From Arthrobacter sp. FW305-BF8 (GTDB lineage: Bacteria; Actinomycetota; Actinomycetes; Actinomycetales; Micrococcaceae): a stretch of DNA of 64,000 nucleotides. The notes beneath the pieces are model-generated. The model did no database searches and was not told the origin of the DNA. It was given only the letters and a program-made list of their open reading frames with translations. The position numbers and the translations under genes were made by a program. The stretch spans positions 4,650,001 to 4,714,000 of the forward strand of contig NZ_CP084561.1 of the NCBI RefSeq assembly GCF_021789315.1. The letters are read 5' to 3'. Of the stretch, positions 50,528 through 59,500 are shown piece after piece (position 1 is the stretch's first letter; each line of letters begins with the position of its first letter).

Positions 50528-51633
50528 AGGCCTGCCCCCTTGCCGCGGCGGACCAGCCAGACGAAGACCGGCGCCCCGATCAGCGCGGTCATGATGCCGG
50601 CCGGGACCTCGCCGGGTAGCAGGACTACGCGGCCCACGATGTCTGACACCAGCAGCAGCACGGGTGCGAGCACGGCGGAGAACGGCAGGATCCAGCGGTA
50701 GTCGGGGCCGGTCAGGGAGCGGACGGCGTGCGGGACAACGAGGCCCACGAACCCGATGGGGCCGGCGAGCGCCGTGGCCGACCCGCACAGCAGGACGATG
50801 CCCAGCGCGGTGATGGCCCGGGCCAGGCCGACGTTCTGGCCCAGGCCGCGGGCGACGTCGTCGCCCAGCGCGAGACTGTTGAGGACCCGTCCTGTCAGCA
50901 GCACGATCAGTGCCCCTGCGATGAGGAACGGCAGCCCGGGCAGCACCACGGACCAGTCGCGGCCGGCAATGCCGCCCACCTGCCAGAACCGGAAGCGGTC
51001 AAGGGTGTCCTGGCTGGAGACCAGGATGACGTTCATCAGTGAGAACAACCCCGCGCTCAGGGCGGCGCCCGCCAGGGCGAGCTTGACCGGCGTCGCGCCG
51101 TCCCGGCCCATGGAGGCGATGAGGTAAACGACGACGGCGGCAGCAGCAGCGCCGATGAATGCGAACCAGATGTAGCCGGTCAGTGAGGAGATGCCGAAGA
51201 CGTAGATTCCGGTGACCACGGCCAGCGCGGCGCCGGCGTTGACGCCGATGATGCCCGGGTCCGCCAGCGGGTTCCGGGCCACGCCCTGCATGGCCGCGCC
51301 CGCCAGGCCTAGCGCCGCACCGGCGAGCAGGCCCAAGACGGTCCGCGGGATCCGGGCATGCACCACGGCATGGTCGCCGTCTGCCGGGTTGAACCGGGTC
51401 AGTGCCTGCCACACGGTTTCGAGGGCCAGCCCACGGGCGCCCACGGCAAGTGAGGCGCCGCAGACAACAACGAGCACGACGACGGCGGCCAGCAGCCAGG
51501 CGGCGCGCGGCCCGGAGACCCTGCGCGCCGGCTGGGCGCGAACGTACACTTGTGGCCCCTCAGCCGCGGCCACAGGGGCCACAAGTGTACGTTCGCGCTG
51601 GGCGGCGGGGCCCGTCGTCGTGCTCGGTGTCAT
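50524..51633 (-). CDS. FecCD-family siderophore permease 1
   Basis: A 369-residue inner-membrane permease with about 9-10 helices; QGVARNPLADPGIIGVNAGA and GPIGFVGLVVPHAVR are typical. It forms the channel with the second permease. The 45-residue cytosolic start is long for the family. Residues 12-33 are encoded by a perfect 25-bp inverted repeat with a 13-base loop (51536-51598). It starts 24 bases after the binding-protein stop. Confidence 0.95.
   Translation of the reverse strand: MTPSTTTGPAAQRERTLVAPVAAAEGPQVYVRAQPARRVSGPRAAWLLAAVVVLVVVCGASLAVGARGLALETVWQALTRFNPADGDHAVVHARIPRTVLGLLAGAALGLAGAAMQGVARNPLADPGIIGVNAGAALAVVTGIYVFGISSLTGYIWFAFIGAAAAAVVVYLIASMGRDGATPVKLALAGAALSAGLFSLMNVILVSSQDTLDRFRFWQVGGIAGRDWSVVLPGLPFLIAGALIVLLTGRVLNSLALGDDVARGLGQNVGLARAITALGIVLLCGSATALAGPIGFVGLVVPHAVRSLTGPDYRWILPFSAVLAPVLLLVSDIVGRVVLLPGEVPAGIMTALIGAPVFVWLVRRGKGAGL
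51536..51598. repeat. in-frame palindrome in permease 1
   Basis: A perfect inverted repeat with 25-base arms (51536-51560 and 51574-51598) and a 13-base loop. The ends are GCGCGAACG / CGTTCGCGC. It is wholly inside the coding region and in the same frame as the element in permease 2. Confidence 0.9.
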
Positions 51634-51657
51634 GGGAGTTGCCTGCTAACCCGCGGC

Positions 51658-52773
51658 TCAGACCGCGGCAGTAGCTTTGTCGGCGGCCTTGGCCAGCTGC
51701 GGCAGGAACTTGTCCAGCGACCACGGCAGGCTCAGCGGCGAGGAGGCCGAGATGGACAGGGTGAGCGTGTTGTCCGAGTCCGCGACCATGGCGCCGTTCT
51801 TGATGGCCGGGATCTGGCCCAGCAGCGGGTCAGCCTTGATGGACTCCGTGGTCTTGGCGTCCGGGACCCAGGTCACGAAGATGTCGGAATCGAGCTCGTT
51901 GGCCTTCTCTGCGGACCACGGGATGAAGAATTCCTTGGAGTCCTTCGAATTCTCCTCCACCACGGGGGCGAGCTTCATGCCGATCTCGCTGAGGAAGCGC
52001 GGGCGGTTGTCGTTGGCGGTGTACACGTTCACGCCGTCGCTTTTGGCCGGCTCGAGGTTTCCGTAGATGAAGCTCTTGCCAGCGAGCTGCGGGTAGGCGG
52101 AGACCTTGTCCTTGACGGTGGCCTCGGTGTCGGCGATCAGCTTCGTGGCTTCGGCCTCCTTGCCCAGCGCCTTGCCGATGATGCTCGTGGAGTCCTGCCA
52201 GGACGTGCCGTAGGCCAGCTCGGGATGCGCAACAACGGGCGCAATTTCCGTGAGCTTCTTGTAGTCCTCCTCCGTCAGGCCGGAGTAGGCACCCAAAATG
52301 ACGTCAGGGTTGAGCTTGGCGATCTCAGTGAAGTTGATGCCGTCAGCCTCGGAGAACTGGACCGGCGCCTTGTCCGAACCGAAGCCCGCGCCGAGCTTCT
52401 CCAGCGCGGCGTCCTTCCACGGCGTCGAGCCCTTGTCATTGCCGCCCCATTCGTTCTTGGGCACGCCCACCGGAACCACGCCCAGCGCAATGGCAACGTC
52501 GTCGTTGACCCAGGAGACCGTGACGACCCGCTTGGGCTGCTCCTTGATGGTGGTTTGGCCGAAGACGTGCTTGATGGTCACGGGGAACTGCGCACCGGCG
52601 GATGAAGTGGCGCTGGCTTCCGAAGCGGAGGAAGAGGCGGGCCCGGTGGAACATGCGGTGAGGGAAAGTGCCGCGGCGGCGAGGACGGCGGTGGCCTTGC
52701 CGGCGGTCTTGAGCAGTGAGCGGCGCGTGGTGCCAGCGGCAGCCGAGCGGCCGCGGAAGAGGGGGGAAGTCAC
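51658..52773 (-). CDS. iron-siderophore ABC transporter substrate-binding lipoprotein
   Basis: A 371-residue lipoprotein that binds ferric siderophore outside the membrane. The signal has a twin arginine (TTRRSLLK, residues 15-22) and lipobox LTAC with Cys41 as lipid anchor; a serine/alanine linker follows. The class III binding-protein fold shows KRVVTVSW near 80, NPDVILGAYSG near 155 and DIFVTWVPD near 297. Two IdeR-like boxes lie directly upstream, so iron represses the whole operon (inference). Confidence 0.94.
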   Translation of the reverse strand: MTSPLFRGRSAAAGTTRRSLLKTAGKATAVLAAAALSLTACSTGPASSSASEASATSSAGAQFPVTIKHVFGQTTIKEQPKRVVTVSWVNDDVAIALGVVPVGVPKNEWGGNDKGSTPWKDAALEKLGAGFGSDKAPVQFSEADGINFTEIAKLNPDVILGAYSGLTEEDYKKLTEIAPVVAHPELAYGTSWQDSTSIIGKALGKEAEATKLIADTEATVKDKVSAYPQLAGKSFIYGNLEPAKSDGVNVYTANDNRPRFLSEIGMKLAPVVEENSKDSKEFFIPWSAEKANELDSDIFVTWVPDAKTTESIKADPLLGQIPAIKNGAMVADSDNTLTLSISASSPLSLPWSLDKFLPQLAKAADKATAAV

Positions 52774-52781
52774 GGAACTCC

Positions 52782-52804
52782 TTAGGTGAATGAAGCGAAC
52801 CTAA
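52782..52804. promoter_or_regulatory. IdeR/DtxR-like inverted repeat, box 1
   Basis: TTAGGT-N11-ACCTAA, a perfect inverted repeat of the half-sites of the iron box, 9-31 bases before the binding-protein start. Confidence 0.55.
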
Positions 52805-52805
52805 G

Positions 52806-52824
52806 TAAGGGTAGCCTATCCTTG
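52806..52824. promoter_or_regulatory. IdeR/DtxR-like iron box, box 2
   Basis: A 19-base sequence, TAAGGGTAGCCTATCCTTG, close to the DtxR/IdeR consensus TTAGGTTAGGCTAACCTAA and symmetric about GCC. It lies directly beside box 1, in the promoter region of the siderophore uptake operon. Confidence 0.75.
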
Positions 52825-52900
52825 CGAAGATTACGAAAGGTTTGCGTCACCTAATTGCCCGAGTGCCCAGAGTAACCGCAAACAGCCTTGCCAGCCAAGG

Positions 52901-52940
52901 GTGAACGATGGTTCACTCGAAGGAGTAAACGCCCGTTCAC
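52901..52940. promoter_or_regulatory. tandem TetR operators
   Basis: GTGAAC-N4-GTTCAC (52901-52916) and GTAAAC-N4-GTTCAC (52925-52940), 24 bases centre to centre, just before the MFS-TetR operon. They are the likely sites of the TetR protein encoded at 54970. Confidence 0.7.
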
Positions 52941-52981
52941 CCATTAGTCGGGCACCCCTCCCCCTCAAAGGCCCGCCGCAC

Positions 52982-54973
52982 ATGACAGCACCCCCTGCCA
53001 CAGCACACTCTGCCCCGAAAGCAACCCGCAGCGCCTCCGCCATCACCACGGTCCTGGCGCTCAGCGGCACGCTGGTCGCACTCATGCAGACCCTCGTGGT
53101 GCCCCTGCTGCCCGACTTTCCACGGATCCTGTCCGTCACGCCCGACGACGCATCCTGGCTGGTCACGGCCACACTCCTCGCCAGCGCCGTCGCCACCCCG
53201 ATCGTGTCCCGCAGCGCCGACATGTACGGCAAGCGGAAGATGATGGTCATCTGCCTGGCCATCATGGTGGCCGGTTCGGTCATGGCCGCCCTGGGCGGGA
53301 CCTTCCTGTGGCTGATCATCGGCCGCGCCCTGCAAGGGTTTTCCGCGTCGCTGATCCCGGTGGGCATCAGCATCATGCGCGATGAGCTGCCGAAGGAAAA
53401 GATGGGCTCCGCGGTGGCACTCATGAGCGCCACCCTGGGCATCGGCAGCGCCATGGGCCTGCCGCTCGCCGGACTCCTCTATGAAAGCCTCGGCTGGACG
53501 TCGATCTTCTGGGTTTCCGCCGGGGCCGGCGTGCTGCTGCTGCTGGCAGTGGTCCTTGTGGTTCCGGAATCCAAGGTCCGCACTCCCGGCCGCTTCGACT
53601 ACGCGGGCGCACTGGTGCTGTCCGCCGCACTCGGATCACTGCTGCTGGCCATTTCCAAGGGCGGCGCCTGGGGCTGGGGCTCGGAACCAGTGCTGCTGCT
53701 GTTCCTCGCAGCGGCACTGCTGCTGGCCGTTTGGATTCCCTACGAGCTCAGGGTGGGCCAGCCCATGGTGGATCTTCGCACCACGGCGCGGAGGCCTGTC
53801 CTGATGACAAACCTCGCGTCGCTGCTGATCGGCTTCGCGATGTTCGCCAACATGCTCCTCACCACGCAGCAGCTCCAGCTCCCCGCTGCCACCGGTTACG
53901 GCTTTGAACTGAACGTCATCACGGCCGGCCTCTGCATGGTGCCGTCCGGACTGGCCATGGTGGTGTTCGCACCGGTGTCCGGAGGGATCATCCGGCGCTT
54001 CGGCGGCAGGTCCGCCCTCTTGGCCGGCGCCGCAGTGATGATCGTGGGGTACGTGGGCCGGGTCTTCTTTTACGACTCCATCACCTGGGTGATCATTGGT
54101 TCCACCGTGGTGAGCGTCGGCACGGCCATCGCGTATGCCGCCATGCCAACACTGATCATGGGTGCCGTCCCGATCACGGAGACCGCTTCCGCCAACGGAC
54201 TCAACAGCCTGGTCCGCTCCATTGGCACGTCGACCTCCAGCGCCGCCGTCGCCGCAGTTCTGACCTCGGTCACCATCCCGCTCGGCGCCGCCCGGCTGCC
54301 CTCGTTCGATGCGTTCCGGGATGTGTTCTGGATGGCCGCGCTGGCCTCCGCCGCCTCCGTCCTCGCCACCGTCTTCATCCCGTGCACCACCACCCACCGC
54401 CCCGCAGCACCGGCGGCAGCGGAACTGGTGGTGCAGGGGCGCGTCCTGGCACCCGACCACCGCCCGCTTACTCCCGCCGTCGTCACCGTCCTCCAGATGG
54501 AGGGCGAACCGGTGGACTGGAGCCGCGTGGACACCGAGGGCAATTATTCGGTGGCGCTGCCTGGCGCCGGGAAGTACCTCGTGGTGGCCAACGCCGCGGG
54601 CTGGGCGCCGATGGCGGAGGTCTTCGATTTCGACGGGCGCACGCTGAAGCAGAACTTCCTCCTGCAGGAGCGGCTGGAAATCAGGGGCCGGGCGGCCATC
54701 GGCCGCGAGCCCGTGACCGGCGCCGTGGTCACACTGCTGCACGCCACCGGGGAGCATGTGGACACCGCAAGGACGGACGACGACGGCGTGTACACACTTC
54801 CGCTTCCCGCCGCCGGACGCTACATAGTGGCTATGCTTCATCCCGTGACTCATCAAGCCGTGGCGCGGAAGCTCGCCGTCGACAACCGGTCCGAGATCGT
54901 GGACCTAGCCGCTGAACGCGCCCCTGAAGTGAACAGCGCAGAAGGGATCGGCGGGGAGCCGGTGCGCGCATGA
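52982..54973 (+). CDS. MFS exporter (DHA2-like) with fused C-terminal beta-sandwich domains
   Basis: A 663-residue protein from ATG 52982. Residues 20-470 are a 14-helix drug:proton antiporter-type MFS domain (MYGKRKMM loop near 82, LGIGSAMGLPLAGLLYESLGW motif C region near 150). Residues 480-650 are two carboxypeptidase-regulatory-like or prealbumin-like beta-sandwich repeats, each with (V/I).GR......P...A.VT.L...GE.VD..R.D..G.Y.(V/L).LP.AG.Y. They would hang on the membrane face after the last helix. An upstream frame to 52901 runs through the operators and is unlikely. Next to siderophore genes and TetR-controlled, it could export a siderophore or a toxic compound. Confidence 0.9.
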   Translation: MTAPPATAHSAPKATRSASAITTVLALSGTLVALMQTLVVPLLPDFPRILSVTPDDASWLVTATLLASAVATPIVSRSADMYGKRKMMVICLAIMVAGSVMAALGGTFLWLIIGRALQGFSASLIPVGISIMRDELPKEKMGSAVALMSATLGIGSAMGLPLAGLLYESLGWTSIFWVSAGAGVLLLLAVVLVVPESKVRTPGRFDYAGALVLSAALGSLLLAISKGGAWGWGSEPVLLLFLAAALLLAVWIPYELRVGQPMVDLRTTARRPVLMTNLASLLIGFAMFANMLLTTQQLQLPAATGYGFELNVITAGLCMVPSGLAMVVFAPVSGGIIRRFGGRSALLAGAAVMIVGYVGRVFFYDSITWVIIGSTVVSVGTAIAYAAMPTLIMGAVPITETASANGLNSLVRSIGTSTSSAAVAAVLTSVTIPLGAARLPSFDAFRDVFWMAALASAASVLATVFIPCTTTHRPAAPAAAELVVQGRVLAPDHRPLTPAVVTVLQMEGEPVDWSRVDTEGNYSVALPGAGKYLVVANAAGWAPMAEVFDFDGRTLKQNFLLQERLEIRGRAAIGREPVTGAVVTLLHATGEHVDTARTDDDGVYTLPLPAAGRYIVAMLHPVTHQAVARKLAVDNRSEIVDLAAERAPEVNSAEGIGGEPVRA

Positions 54974-55518
54974 GCAGCCCCAGCCAGGAGTCCATCCTCA
55001 CCGCGGCGGACCGGCTGTTCGGCGAACGCGGCTACCGGGCCGTGACGGTCAGGGACATCGCCGCTGAGGCCGGGGTTTCCGCGGCCCTGGTGATGAAACT
55101 GTTTATCTCCAAGGCCAAGCTCTTCGCAGCGGTGCAGCCGGACGAGTCGCTGCTCACCGAGCTGTCCGTCCCGGCCTCCGAGCTCGGTGGCGCCCTGGTC
55201 TTCCGCGTGCTGATGCGGCGGGAACGCGGCATGCACGAGCCGTGGGCCATTATTCCGATCAATGTTCACGATGCCCCGGATCCCGAAGCGGCGCGGAACG
55301 AGTTGCGCGAACGCTACGTCGGCAGCATCGCACAGCTGATCGGGGATGCGACGCCGGACCGCCGCTACGCGTCGACTGTCACCGCGCTGATGACCGGCTT
55401 CGGCGAAACCGTGCGAACCCTGGGACTCTTCGACAGCTGGGACTTTGACGAGCTGGTGGCCTACTACGGAGGGATCGTGCAGGCGCCGATCGACGCCTGC
55501 ACGGCCGCACATGCCTAA
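54970..55518 (+). CDS. TetR-family transcriptional regulator
   Basis: A 182-residue repressor. The helix-turn-helix covers residues 8-50 (ILTAADRLFGERGYRAVTVR, then AAEAGVSAALVMKLF), and the ligand-binding helices follow. Its ATGA start overlaps the MFS stop by four bases, so it is co-transcribed and probably represses its own operon through the GTGAAC-N4-GTTCAC sites at 52901. Confidence 0.94.
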   Translation: MSSPSQESILTAADRLFGERGYRAVTVRDIAAEAGVSAALVMKLFISKAKLFAAVQPDESLLTELSVPASELGGALVFRVLMRRERGMHEPWAIIPINVHDAPDPEAARNELRERYVGSIAQLIGDATPDRRYASTVTALMTGFGETVRTLGLFDSWDFDELVAYYGGIVQAPIDACTAAHA

Positions 55519-55554
55519 GGCAAAAACGCCGGTTGAACCTGGGGCCCGCCGAAA

Positions 55555-55593
55555 CCCCGCTGGTTGAACCAGCGGATAGCTCAACCAGCGGGG
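55555..55593. terminator. convergent terminator built from a CCCCGCTGGTTGA repeat
   Basis: A perfect 13-bp stem (55555-55567 with 55581-55593) and a 13-base loop that can itself fold (GCTGGTT-G-AACCAGC). It lies between the convergent TetR and lipoprotein genes and resembles the palindromic element at 60958. Confidence 0.75.
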
Positions 55594-55599
55594 CTCGGG

Positions 55600-56331
55600 T
55601 TACTTGTACGAGATGCTCAGCAGCAGCGCTTTTAGGGCCTGCCCTTCAGCGCCTGCCAGCCAGGACTTGGCCGCGGCGTCATTGGCGAAGGGGTTCTCGA
55701 TGAACTTCACGTCAGCCAGGATGACGCCGTCCCCGGCGCGGATGATGCCGTCGAGGGCGGATCCCTGCCCCGATTTGGGCGCGCCTGCCGCCAGGTGCAT
55801 CCGGTAGGTCGCGTTGCCGTCCATCCGGTCCACGTAGAACGCATAGTGGGCAGCCGGCGCGGGCTGCGCCGCGAGTCCCGGAACCGGCACGGACTCGTAG
55901 ACGGTGCGGGTCACAGGGTGGGAGACGCCGTCGGCGGCCCGTCCGGAGTACACCGTTGCCTGCTCGGTGCCGCTAGCGTCGACAACTGTGGCCGTGGCCG
56001 ATTCCGACGGCGACCCGCCGCCGGTGAAGAGCTCAACCTTCCAGCCGGTCGGGTACTTGAAGGACACGTGGCCGTTCGGGAACGTGTACGTCTTCAGCTC
56101 GGCGGGCGCCGGAGAGGACGACGGCGTGGTCCCCGGTGTAGCCGCACCGCCGGCGCCGGCGCCGCCAGCGGCGGAAGCTGAAGGGTTCGGTGACGCCGGT
56201 GCCGGTGCGGAAGCTGCCGCGGACGACGTCGACGGGGCCGCCGAGACCACGGCCCCGCAGCCGGCCAGGGCGAAGGCGGCGGCAGCAGCAGCAAGGACAG
56301 AGGCGAGGGGGGCGCGGAACGCAGGGCGCAT
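55600..56331 (-). CDS. hypothetical lipoprotein
   Basis: A 243-residue protein with signal peptide (MRPAFRAPLASVLAAAAAAF) and lipobox LAGC, Cys25. A proline/serine/alanine/glycine linker covers residues 30-75, and a globular part from 80 starts with TYTFPNGHVSFKYPTGWKVE, like PsbP/LpqN-type secreted folds. ATG 56331 has AAAGG seven bases upstream; an ATG five codons earlier (56346) is possible. Function unknown. The next 194 bases (56332-56525) hold its promoter and no gene. Confidence 0.85.
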   Translation of the reverse strand: MRPAFRAPLASVLAAAAAAFALAGCGAVVSAAPSTSSAAASAPAPASPNPSASAAGGAGAGGAATPGTTPSSSPAPAELKTYTFPNGHVSFKYPTGWKVELFTGGGSPSESATATVVDASGTEQATVYSGRAADGVSHPVTRTVYESVPVPGLAAQPAPAAHYAFYVDRMDGNATYRMHLAAGAPKSGQGSALDGIIRAGDGVILADVKFIENPFANDAAAKSWLAGAEGQALKALLLSISYK

Positions 56332-56525
56332 GATGGTGCCTTTCATGATGACGCCGTCAAGCTCACGGGGGCTGCTCTGCCCGCCGCATGGGAGTGTCCA
56401 TGACCCCGTGGAGCGTTTGGCGAAGACTGGTGGAGTCACCACAGTGGCACGCCAAAATCCCCCGCCACTAGGGCCGGCGCAATAAATCCATCGATTTGTT
56501 ATAAACCGCGCGAAAGCGTTATGGA

Positions 56526-59500
56526 CTAGCGCAGCACGATATCGACGGGATTGGCCTCGGAGCGCCATCGGCCTTCTGTGCCCGGTTTCGGGGTGATAAC
56601 GGGCGCGGTGAGCACGCCGGAGCGATTGGTGCGCCTGTCCCGCAGGATCTCTGTGACTGAGCCCAGGTGACGGGACAGGTCGATGACGTTCTCCGGCGCC
56701 GCCAGGAGCAGCTGGAACCCAAACTCGTGCAGCGCCTTGATGCCTGCGCCGGCGAATTCCTCGGAGGCCAGCACGAACGCCTCGTCCATCATCACCGTGC
56801 CGTACGTGGTGAAGCCCTGCTCGGCGATGCCCAGCTGGTAACTCAGCGCCGCGGCCATGATGAACGCGGTGAACCGCTGGCGTTCACCGCCGGACATGGA
56901 GCCGGTGTCGGCGTGCATGAAGACGTCCGTCCGCTTGCCGCCCTTCTTCCCGGGGGCGTCCACCTCGCGGTGCTCCTTGCACTGGATGAACAGGTGGCCG
57001 CGCACGTCCAGCACCTCAGCCCGCCAGCGCCGGTCCTCGGGAGTCTGCGACCCCAGCCGCTTCACCAGCGTCTCCAGGGACTTGTAGCGGGCGGTCAGCT
57101 CGGCGTCGTCGTTCTGGCCCGTGTGGCCGGCGTCCGCCTTGGCTGCCTCTGCCTTGGCCGGCCGGATGTGACGGGTCTTCAGCGCGTTCTGGATGGCGTC
57201 CTTGAACTGCTTGGCCGTGGCCGGCAGGGTCTGCTTGATGTCGAGTTCCAGGTAGCTGCCCTCGTGGAAATTCACCTCGGACAGGATCCCGTTCAGCGGC
57301 AGGATCCTGCTGGTGATGGACCGGCGTTCCTCGTCAAGCAGGTGGAGCAGCGTGCTGAACGACTCGTGCGTGCGCTGGTTGAAGAACTGCCGGAACTCGG
57401 CCTCCTGTGCCGGCAATCCGTCATTGATGATCGCGTGGTAGCGGGCCTCGAACTCACCGACGGCGCCGATGGAAGTGCCATGGTCAGCCGAAATTGCGGT
57501 GCCCCAGTCGCGGACGAAGCCTTCGAAGATCCGGGTGAGCCGCTCCGACGTGGCCTGGGCCCGGGACTCTGCACCGTGCAGGTCGCCGAGCAGCTGGGCG
57601 CGCACCCGGCCGGCCAGGTTGTCCAGCTCATGCATCTCGGTGACGTCGCCGAATTCGGCGAAGTACGGCGCCAGCGCGGCGGAGGTGGAGTCCGACGGCG
57701 GCGCCTGGTTCAGGCGGAGGCGCGCGGCTTCCAGCAGCGAGTCGGAGGCGGTTAGCTGCTGGTCCAGCGCCTTGTATTCGCTCTGCAGCACCGCGGCAGC
57801 CTCGGTGCTGGACTGGTGCTTCTGGCGCGCCGCCTCGATGTTGGCGCGGAGCGGTTCAAGGTCCGCCTGGGCCGCAAGGGCGTCCTTGAGCCGCTGCTCG
57901 ATCCTGGCAAGCTCGTCTGCCGCCACTGCGGCCGACACCTGCTCCCACGGGCGGTTGTCCTCGGCCACTTTGCGCAGCGCCTCGAGCTGCCGGGACAGGC
58001 CCTGGTGCGATTCCTCGCGGCTTTGCGCCAGCTGTGCCGCCTTGGCCAGTTCCTGGCGCAGGTCCTCCACCTGTCCGGCCACGAGCTCCAGCTTGGAGGC
58101 ATTGTCGAACCCGAGGACGTAGTCCTGCCGGCTGGTGAACCGGTCGTCCTTCTCCACGGTGTGCCGGTTGCGTTTGACCACGCCGCCGAGGCTCAGGCCC
58201 TTGTCCAGGGCCGCCAGTTCGTCGGGGTTCTCCACGCACGGGTATGCGAAGTCGAGGGCGATCCGCTCACGGATCCACACACTAGCTTGTGCGGCGGACC
58301 CGCCCTTTGTCCCCGGGGTGAGGATATCCAGCTTAGTCAGCAGGTCGCCGTCGGCCACGTCCTCCACGGCCAGCGCCGCTCCGGCGAGCGGCTTGGACAC
58401 GTCCACCGCGCGCAGGGCGCCTCGGACGGCGTGGTCGTTCAGGTAGCGGGTGACGGCGGCAAAGTGCTCGCCGGGAACAAGCAGCGTGGTGGCCAGGTTC
58501 CGCAGGGCACGTTCAGCGGCGGGGCGCCAATGATCCTGGCCCTCGGCAAGGTCTATCAGCTCGCCACCGAACGGCATCTGTTCCTCGGGAATGCCCGTGG
58601 CCGCGGCAATGGCGGCCCGGTTTTCAATGCTCGACGGCGGCAGCAGGGACTTGCGCGTTTTCAGCGACACAAGCTCCTGCTCGGCCGCGGCAAGCTCACG
58701 TTTCTTTGTCGCGTGGGCGTCGAAAGCCTCAAAGCGGAGCTCCTGCAGGGCCGCGGAGTCATCCTTCAGCTCGGCGGAGCGGGTGGCCGCCTGTGCGTGG
58801 GCCTGCTCCCAACCGTCTGCCGTCCATTCCAGATCCAGGCCGGCATCCGTCAGCGCCTGCCGGGCCGCCTCCTCCATCTGCTGGCGGAGCTTCAGCCCCA
58901 CCCGGGCGTTCTCCAGGGACTGCTCGATCGAGGAGATGGCGTTGCCGCCCTGGTTGTTGTACTCCGCCTCCAGCTGCCGGAGCTCCTTGGCGAGTCCGTC
59001 CCGCACGCCGCGTTCCGCTGCGAGCTCCTTGGCCTTCGCCTGGGCGAGGGCCTTGAAGCGGGCGAGCGTTTTCTCGTGCACGGTAACAGCAAGTTGCTGA
59101 CGGTAGGACTCGAACTCCTCGCCTGCGAGTTCACGCAGCCTGTTCGCGTCCAGCAGCGACTGCGCGTACTCCCTGTTCAGTCCCGGGACGGGGGCCAGCT
59201 GGTCGCGCTGCTGCCGGACGTCCTCCAGCCGCTGCCGGATGGACATGAGGTTGCTGAATTCCTCGACGACGTCGTCCGCAGCCGCCAGGGTGGCCGGCGC
59301 GTCCAGCACCTGGTCGCGGAAGAACGTGTTCACGCTGCCGCCCAGGCCCTTGCCGGCCTGGATGACCCGGAGCAGCGGAAGCGCCTGGTCCGAGTTAATG
59401 CCCAGGAGCCGGCGGAACCGCTCCGCGAAGGCCTTGTGCACGTCAAAGACCTGGGCGTCCGGGAAGATGCTTTCCAGCGCAGCCCTGGTGAAGCGCTTCT

